The translations under genes were made by a program, and so were the position numbers. The notes under the pieces were generated by a model that saw only the letters and a list, made by a program, of their open reading frames with translations, was not told where the DNA came from and made no database searches. From contig JALVUB010000063.1 in assembly GCA_027023915.1 (NCBI GenBank), positions 1 to 10,510 of the forward strand: a DNA stretch of 10,510 bases, written 5' to 3'. This document shows, piece after piece, positions 1 through 10,510 of this stretch; position 1 is the first letter of the stretch; each line of letters begins with the position of its first letter. This DNA comes from Sedimenticola sp. (GTDB taxonomy: Bacteria > Pseudomonadota > Gammaproteobacteria > Chromatiales > Chromatiaceae).

Positions 1-103
1 CCGTGGTGATCGCCGCCGTCAGCGTGGTCTTACCGTGGTCAACGTGACCGATGGTGCCCACGTTTACATGGGGTTTGGTTCTTTCAAATTTTTCCTTGGA
101 CAC
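1..103 (-). CDS. tuf: Elongation factor Tu, N-terminal fragment (continues beyond the window)
   Basis: EF-Tu is the GTPase that carries aminoacyl-tRNA to the ribosomal A site. Only the first 34 codons are present. They encode MSKEKFERTKPHVNVG followed by the P-loop GHVDHGKTT at residues 19-27, which binds the GTP phosphates and is diagnostic of EF-Tu. The start is GTG at 103-101. It is well fixed, because an in-frame TAA lies only three codons upstream (112-110) and no ATG intervenes. A modest Shine-Dalgarno (AAGG, 113-116) sits 9 nt before the GTG. The gene follows fusA after 32 nt with no promoter or terminator visible, so it is probably co-transcribed as the last gene of the str operon. 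Many Proteobacteria have a second tuf copy elsewhere; the window cannot show whether this one does. Confidence 0.96.
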   Translation of the reverse strand, partial: MSKEKFERTKPHVNVGTIGHVDHGKTTLTAAITT

Positions 104-135
104 TGTTGCTTACCTTTTTCAAAGAAACTGGGTTG

Positions 136-2226
136 TCACTTGTTGATGATCTGCTCCGCAATGTTCTGCGGCACTTCGGCATATTTGGAGAACTCCATGC
201 TGTAGTTGGCCCGCCCCTGGGTGGCGCCACGCAGGTCGGTGGCATAGCCGAACATGGAAGCCAAGGGCACCTCGGCTCGGATGATCTTGCCGGTGGGCGC
301 GTCCTCCATGCCCTGGACCATGCCGCGACGGCTGTTGAGGTCGCCGATGACATCGCCCATGTACTCCTCGGGGGTGACCACTTCAACCTTCATGATGGGC
401 TCCAGGAGCACAGGATCGGCCTGCTGGGCGCCATTCTTGAAGCCGATGGAGCCGGCGATGCGGAAGGCCTGTTCGGAGGAGTCCACCTCGTGGTAGGAGC
501 CGTCGAACAGGGTCACCTTCACGTCCACCACCGGGTAGCCGGCCAGTACGCCGCTCTCCATGGCGTCCTGCACCCCTTTGTCCACAGCGGGGATGTACTC
601 GCGCGGCACCACGCCACCAACAATCTCGTTGACGAACTCGTAGGTCTCTTCGGAGTCGGTGAGCGGCTCCAGCCGCAACCAGACATGGCCGTACTGACCG
701 CGACCACCGGTCTGGCGCACGAACTTGCCTTCGGCCTCCACCTTCTTGCGGATGGTCTCCCGGTAGGCCACCTGGGGCGCACCCACGTTGGCCTCCACCT
801 TGAACTCCCGTTTCATGCGGTCGACGATGATGTCGAGGTGCAGCTCGCCCATGCCGGAGATGATGGTCTGGCCCGACTCTTCGTCGGTATGCACGCGAAA
901 GGAGGGGTCTTCCTGCGCCAGCTTCTGCAGGGCGATACCCATCTTCTCCTGGTCGGCCTTGGTCTTGGGCTCCACCGCCACCGAGATCACCGGCTCCGGG
1001 AACTCCATGCGCTCCAGAACGATAATGTTTTTGGGATCACAAAGGGTGTCACCAGTGGTGACATCCTTGAGACCCACGGCGGCGGCGATGTCGCCGGCGC
1101 GAACCTCCTTGATTTCGTCGCGGTGGTTGGCGTGCATCTGAAGGATGCGCCCCAGCCGCTCCTTCTTGCCCTTCACCGGGTTGTAAACGGTGTCGCCCGC
1201 CTTCACCACGCCGGAATAGACACGGAAGAAGGTGAGGGTGCCGACAAAGGGATCGGTGGCGATCTTGAACGCCAGCGCCGAGAAGGGCTCGTCATCGGAA
1301 GCCAAGCGCTCGGCCTCTTCGCCATCTTCGGTTTCGCCCTTCACCGGCGGAATGTCCACGGGCGACGGCAGCAGCTCGATGATCTTGTCGAGCATGGCCT
1401 GCACGCCTTTGTTCTTGAAGGCGGAACCACAGGTAACCGGGGTGATCTCCAGATTGAGGGTGCGGATGCGCAACCCTTCCAGGATCTCTTCCTCGGTGAG
1501 CTCCTCGCCTTCAAGATACTTCTCCATCATCTCGTCATTGGCTTCGGCGGCGGCCTCCACCATGTGGGAGCGCCACTCTTCCGCTGTCTCCTTGAGATCA
1601 TCGGGAATCTCTTCGTAATGGAACTCGACCCCCATGTTCTCCTCGGCCCAGATGATGGACTTCATCTTGATAAGGTCGATAACGCCGCTGAAGCCCTCTT
1701 CCGCGCCAACGGGAATCTGCACCGGCACCGCGTTGGCGCCCAGGCGCTCCTTGAGTTGCTCCACCACGCGGTAGAAGTTGGCACCCATGCGGTCCATCTT
1801 GTTGACGAAGGCCATGCGCGGCACGCCGTAGCGGTTGGCCTGGCGCCACACCGTCTCCGACTGGGGCTCCACACCGCCCACGGCGCAGAGCACGAACACG
1901 GCCCCGTCGAGCACCCGCAGGGAGCGCTCCACCTCGATGGTGAAGTCCACGTGACCCGGGGTGTCGATGATGTTGATGCGGTGCTCGGGATAGTTGCGGG
2001 CCATCCCGTTCCAGAAACAGGTGGTGGCGGCGGAGGTGATGGTGATGCCTCGCTCCTGCTCCTGCTCCATCCAGTCCATGGTGGCCGCGCCGTCGTGCAC
2101 CTCGCCGATTTTGTGCGAGACGCCGGTGTAATAAAGGATACGCTCGGTGGTCGTCGTCTTGCCCGCGTCGATATGGGCCATGATGCCGACGTTGCGGTAG
2201 CGTTCAATGGGAGTCGTGCGTGCCAC
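136..2226 (-). CDS. fusA: Elongation factor G (EF-G)
   Basis: EF-G is the cytoplasmic GTPase that moves tRNAs and mRNA through the ribosome after peptide bond formation and, with RRF, splits post-termination ribosomes. The product is 696 residues, close to the 704 of E. coli, and looks intact. The G domain shows the P-loop AHIDAGKT at residues 17-24, the switch I segment RGITI near 59-63, DTPGH at 88-92 (H92 is the catalytic histidine) and NKMD at 142-145. The second half shows GMGELHLDI, typical of domain III, and GGRGQYGHV near the start of domain IV, whose tip enters the decoding site; domain V completes the protein. The start is GTG at 2226-2224, giving MARTTPIERYRNVG as in the family. 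AGGA (2238-2241) lies 11 nt upstream as a Shine-Dalgarno. It sits between rpsG (57-nt gap) and tuf (32-nt gap) in the str operon. Confidence 0.98.
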   Translation of the reverse strand: MARTTPIERYRNVGIMAHIDAGKTTTTERILYYTGVSHKIGEVHDGAATMDWMEQEQERGITITSAATTCFWNGMARNYPEHRINIIDTPGHVDFTIEVERSLRVLDGAVFVLCAVGGVEPQSETVWRQANRYGVPRMAFVNKMDRMGANFYRVVEQLKERLGANAVPVQIPVGAEEGFSGVIDLIKMKSIIWAEENMGVEFHYEEIPDDLKETAEEWRSHMVEAAAEANDEMMEKYLEGEELTEEEILEGLRIRTLNLEITPVTCGSAFKNKGVQAMLDKIIELLPSPVDIPPVKGETEDGEEAERLASDDEPFSALAFKIATDPFVGTLTFFRVYSGVVKAGDTVYNPVKGKKERLGRILQMHANHRDEIKEVRAGDIAAAVGLKDVTTGDTLCDPKNIIVLERMEFPEPVISVAVEPKTKADQEKMGIALQKLAQEDPSFRVHTDEESGQTIISGMGELHLDIIVDRMKREFKVEANVGAPQVAYRETIRKKVEAEGKFVRQTGGRGQYGHVWLRLEPLTDSEETYEFVNEIVGGVVPREYIPAVDKGVQDAMESGVLAGYPVVDVKVTLFDGSYHEVDSSEQAFRIAGSIGFKNGAQQADPVLLEPIMKVEVVTPEEYMGDVIGDLNSRRGMVQGMEDAPTGKIIRAEVPLASMFGYATDLRGATQGRANYSMEFSKYAEVPQNIAEQIINK

Positions 2227-2252
2227 GTCTTTTTCCGTCCTGGTCGTTCGAG

Positions 2253-2265
2253 ATTGTCAAAGAAC
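2253..2265 (-). promoter_or_regulatory. boxA-like sequence in the rpsG-fusA gap (tentative)
   Basis: Read on the minus strand this stretch is GTTCTTTGACAAT. It resembles the boxA antitermination element of E. coli rRNA operons (core GCTCTTTAACA) with two substitutions. It also contains TTGACA, a perfect -35 hexamer, but no -10-like sequence follows at 16-18 bp, so I do not call a promoter here. A boxA in RNA would recruit NusB and S10. The match is short and could be chance. Confidence 0.2.
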
Positions 2266-2270
2266 CTGTT
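2260..2270 (-). repeat. 11-bp direct repeat, copy 1 (rpsG-fusA gap)
   Basis: The minus-strand sequence AACAGGTTCTT occurs here, 14 nt after the rpsG stop codon, and again in the rpsL leader at 3240-3250. Both copies lie in non-coding gaps of the same operon and in the same orientation. This copy overlaps the boxA-like sequence. The function is unknown. Confidence 0.5.
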
Positions 2271-2283
2271 TGATGAGAAGCGC

Positions 2284-2754
2284 TCACCAACGATAGTGAG
2301 AGAAGGCCTTGTTGGCCTCCGCCATGCGGTGGGTGTCCTCTTTCTTTTTCACTGCCGCGCCACGGGACTCAGCGGCATCCATCAGCTCGCCCGCCAGGCG
2401 CGCAGCCATGGATTTTTCACTGCGCTTGCGGGCCGCCTCGATGAGCCAGCGCATGGCCAGCGCGTTGCGCCGCACCGGGCGCACCTCCACCGGCACCTGG
2501 TAGGTGGCGCCGCCGACACGGCGGGACTTTACCTCCACCAGGGGACGCACGTTCTCCAGCGCCGCCTCCAGCACCTCCAAGGGATCGCCGCCCTTTTTCT
2601 CGGCGATCTGGTCCAACGCCCCGTAAAGCACGCGCTCAGCCACCGACTTCTTACCATCCTTCATCACCATGTTGATGAATTTGGCCAGGGTCTCGCTGCC
2701 AAACTTGGGATCGGGCAGGATTTCGCGGCGTGCCGCAACTCTTCTTCTTGCCAT
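2284..2754 (-). CDS. rpsG: 30S ribosomal protein S7
   Basis: S7 is a primary 16S rRNA-binding protein that nucleates assembly of the 30S head and lies near the E-site tRNA. The product is 156 residues, the usual length. It shows the N-terminal RREILPDPKFGSE segment, the central VEVKSRRVGGATYQVPVEV stretch (the beta-hairpin that reaches towards the E site), VRRNALAMRWLIEAARKR, and the C-terminal AEANKAFSHYRW. The start is ATG at 2754-2752. The Shine-Dalgarno is weak: only AGAG (2764-2767) lies at a useful distance, and AAGGA (2772-2776) is 17 nt away. With only 34 nt separating it from the rpsL stop, its translation is probably coupled to that of rpsL. In E. coli S7 represses the str operon by binding a larger rpsL-rpsG spacer, and that much room is absent here. 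Confidence 0.98.
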   Translation of the reverse strand: MARRRVAARREILPDPKFGSETLAKFINMVMKDGKKSVAERVLYGALDQIAEKKGGDPLEVLEAALENVRPLVEVKSRRVGGATYQVPVEVRPVRRNALAMRWLIEAARKRSEKSMAARLAGELMDAAESRGAAVKKKEDTHRMAEANKAFSHYRW

Positions 2755-2788
2755 TTCGGTCTACTCTGAAGTCCTTAAGGGGTAACGA

Positions 2789-3163
2789 TCACTTTTTGGG
2801 ACGCTTGGCGCCGTACTTGGAACGGCCCTGGCGGCGGGCCTCCACGCCAGAGGTATCCAGGGCACCACGGATCACGTGGTAGCGCACACCGGGAAGGTCT
2901 TTTACCCGGCCGCCGCGAATCAACACCACCGAGTGCTCCTGAAGGTTGTGACCCTCGCCACCAATATACGAGGTGACCTCGTAGCCGTTGGTGAGGCGCA
3001 CACGAGCCACCTTCCGCAGCGCCGAGTTGGGCTTCTTCGGCGTGGTGGTGTAAACACGGGTGCACACACCCCGCTTCTGAGGACAGGCCTCCAGCGCGGG
3101 CACCTTGCTCTTCTCTACCTTGCGTTTGCGCGGCTTGCGTACAAGCTGGTTGATCGTTGACAT
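2789..3163 (-). CDS. rpsL: 30S ribosomal protein S12
   Basis: S12 sits at the decoding centre of the small subunit and controls codon-anticodon proofreading. The product is 124 residues, the same length as in E. coli. TTTPKKPNSALRK at residues 39-51 contains K43, and GGRVKDLPGVRYH at 84-96 contains K88 and D89, the aspartate that RimO methylthiolates in many bacteria. K43 and K88 are the positions most often changed in streptomycin-resistant mutants. Both are the ancestral lysine here, so this allele predicts sensitivity as far as rpsL goes. The start ATG at 3163-3161 gives MSTINQLVRKP, the conserved family N-terminus, with GGAG 9 nt upstream. The frame stays open for 21 more codons to an ATG at 3226, but that extension would cross the Shine-Dalgarno and a leader hairpin and is not family-like. 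This is the first gene of the str operon. Confidence 0.98.
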   Translation of the reverse strand: MSTINQLVRKPRKRKVEKSKVPALEACPQKRGVCTRVYTTTPKKPNSALRKVARVRLTNGYEVTSYIGGEGHNLQEHSVVLIRGGRVKDLPGVRYHVIRGALDTSGVEARRQGRSKYGAKRPKK

Positions 3164-3172
3164 AAAAAACGT

Positions 3173-3176
3173 CTCC
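3173..3176 (-). promoter_or_regulatory. Ribosome binding site of rpsL
   Basis: GGAG on the minus strand lies 9 nt before the ATG at 3163-3161. This selects the 124-residue S12 start over the in-frame ATG at 3226. It lies only 3 nt from the base of the hairpin at 3180-3199, so its accessibility may depend on leader folding. Confidence 0.8.
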
Positions 3177-3179
3177 AAA

Positions 3180-3199
3180 CGCTTCGTTCCCCCGAAGCG
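3180..3199 (-). promoter_or_regulatory. Leader hairpin next to the rpsL ribosome binding site
   Basis: The minus-strand RNA reads CGCUUCG, loop GGGGAA, CGAAGCG: a perfect 7-bp stem with a 6-nt loop. Its 3' foot is 3 nt from the rpsL Shine-Dalgarno. There is no directly adjoining U-run, so I do not call it a terminator. A role in translational control of rpsL is inferred from position only. Confidence 0.45.
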
Positions 3200-3218
3200 C
3201 CAAGTGATTCGTACAGAG

Positions 3219-3236
3219 GATGGCAATTAAGCCATC
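3219..3236 (-). promoter_or_regulatory. Leader hairpin in the rpsL 5' UTR
   Basis: A perfect 6-bp inverted repeat, GATGGC / GCCATC, encloses the AT-only loop TTAATT on the minus strand. It lies in the middle of the predicted leader. It could be a small RNA hairpin or a DNA operator half-site pair; the sequence alone does not decide. Confidence 0.35.
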
Positions 3237-3239
3237 GTG

Positions 3240-3250
3240 AAGAACCTGTT
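3240..3250 (-). repeat. 11-bp direct repeat, copy 2 (rpsL leader)
   Basis: AACAGGTTCTT on the minus strand is identical to the copy at 2260-2270 in the rpsG-fusA gap. Here it lies single-stranded between two predicted leader hairpins (3258-3273 and 3219-3236). The function is unknown. Confidence 0.5.
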
Positions 3251-3257
3251 GTCGCCA

Positions 3258-3273
3258 TGCGGCTTCCGCCGCA
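3258..3273 (-). promoter_or_regulatory. Leader hairpin with GNRA-type tetraloop
   Basis: The minus-strand RNA reads UGCGGC, loop GGAA, GCCGCA: a perfect 6-bp, GC-rich stem closed by a GNRA-family tetraloop, which is a stable combination often used in tertiary or protein contacts. It follows directly after the U-tract of the terminator-like hairpin at 3275-3305. Confidence 0.45.
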
Positions 3274-3274
3274 G

Positions 3275-3305
3275 AAAAAGAGAGACCGGCCGGAGCCAGT
3301 CCTCT
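3275..3305 (-). terminator. Terminator-like hairpin between rpoC and rpsL (rpoC terminator or str attenuator)
   Basis: On the minus strand AGAGGACUGG can pair with CCGGUCUCUCU around the loop CUCCGG. This gives a stem of about ten pairs, with one G-U pair and one bulged U. The 3' arm runs into UUUU, as in an intrinsic terminator. No better candidate lies between the rpoC stop and this point, so it may end rpoBC transcription. However, it lies downstream of the predicted str promoter, only about 7 nt into the predicted transcript, so it could also act as an attenuator of str. The U-tract is short and interrupted, so efficiency is uncertain. Confidence 0.45.
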
Positions 3306-3318
3306 GCGAAGGCGGCAA

Positions 3319-3347
3319 ATTCTATGGATCGCCGCCGGCGCTGTCAA
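3319..3347 (-). promoter_or_regulatory. Sigma-70 promoter of the str operon
   Basis: TTGACA (3342-3347, a perfect -35) and TAGAAT (3319-3324, one mismatch to TATAAT) are separated by exactly 17 bp on the minus strand. The expected start of transcription is near 3312, giving a leader of about 150 nt before rpsL. AT-rich sequence with an AAAAA run lies just upstream of the -35 and could act as an UP-type element. The segment after the -10, TTGCCGC, is GC-rich, which suits growth-rate or ppGpp control as known for ribosomal promoters; that part is inference. Confidence 0.75.
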
Positions 3348-3422
3348 GCACCTTTTTCGATCGATATAAGAAACAAGCAACGGATCACCCCGGAGCAGCG
3401 CAATCCCACCCCGGGATGGCCG

Positions 3423-7658
<4,236 letters not shown>

Positions 7659-7666
7659 GGATTCAT

Positions 7667-7670
7667 CTCC
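7667..7670 (-). promoter_or_regulatory. Ribosome binding site of rpoC
   Basis: GGAG on the minus strand lies 8 nt before the GTG at 7658-7656. It supports GTG rather than the nearby out-of-frame ATG (7666-7664) as the rpoC start. Confidence 0.75.
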
Positions 7671-7698
7671 AGTTGTTCACCGGGAAACCTCGGCAGGC

Positions 7699-10510
<2,812 letters not shown>

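Noticed and set aside
2240..2259. TTGACA before fusA as an internal promoter
   Set aside because: No -10-like hexamer is found 16-18 bp downstream; the sequences at that distance are purine-rich (CGGAAA and neighbours).
106..2769. An 887-codon open frame on the plus strand across fusA and rpsG
   Set aside because: It is antisense to two certain genes and runs through the gap between them. Its product is rich in H, L, G and V without any recognisable domain, as expected from the complement of GC-rich coding sequence with few stop triplets.
2789..3226. A 145-residue version of S12 starting at the ATG at 3226
   Set aside because: The extra 21 residues are not part of the S12 family, and the good Shine-Dalgarno and conserved N-terminus both point to the ATG at 3163.
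3115..3318. A 67-codon minus-strand frame, or a shorter version from the ATG at about 3258, as a leader peptide before rpsL
   Set aside because: It overlaps the start of rpsL in another frame, has no convincing Shine-Dalgarno, and its composition follows the hairpins. There is no sign of a regulatory codon run.
3403..3417. ATCCC/GGGAT inverted repeat just after the rpoC stop as the rpoC terminator
   Set aside because: The stem is only 5 bp and no U-tract follows on the coding strand.

Overview
This window is a highly conserved housekeeping block, and every gene is read on the minus strand. In transcription order, from high to low coordinates, it holds the C-terminal two thirds of rpoB (cut by the window edge), complete rpoC, complete rpsL, complete rpsG, complete fusA, and the first 34 codons of tuf (cut by the other edge). 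This is the junction between the RNA polymerase beta/beta' operon and the streptomycin (str) operon.

The organism is most likely a gammaproteobacterium outside the enterics. The beta' subunit keeps E. coli residue numbering through its zinc site (C70, C72, C85, C88) and its NADFDGD catalytic loop (D460, D462, D464), and it carries the long insertion after the trigger loop. The beta subunit carries the lineage-specific insertion before the lysine-rich active-site segment. rpoBC running directly into rpsL-rpsG-fusA-tuf is the usual layout in many non-enteric Gammaproteobacteria; in E. coli the two blocks are far apart. The DNA is GC-rich. I cannot name a genus.

Layout: rpoB ends at 7699, followed by a 40-nt gap and rpoC (7658-3423). 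The longest gene-free stretch (3164-3422, 259 bp) lies between rpoC and rpsL. It holds a near-consensus sigma-70 promoter (TTGACA, 17 bp, TAGAAT), a terminator-like hairpin with a U-tract just inside the predicted transcript, and three further small hairpins before a good Shine-Dalgarno for rpsL. After that come rpsL (3163-2789), a 34-nt gap, rpsG (2754-2284), a 57-nt gap, fusA (2226-136), a 32-nt gap and tuf (from 103).

The products work together in core gene expression. Beta and beta' form the RNA polymerase catalytic core. S12 and S7 are 30S subunit proteins, at the decoding centre and in the head. EF-G and EF-Tu drive translocation and aminoacyl-tRNA delivery. I see no mobile element, CRISPR array, tRNA or rRNA gene, and no unknown coding sequence. 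The long open frames on the plus strand are antisense shadows of these GC-rich genes. The only part worth a second look is the structured regulatory region between rpoC and rpsL, plus a short repeat shared between it and the rpsG-fusA gap.
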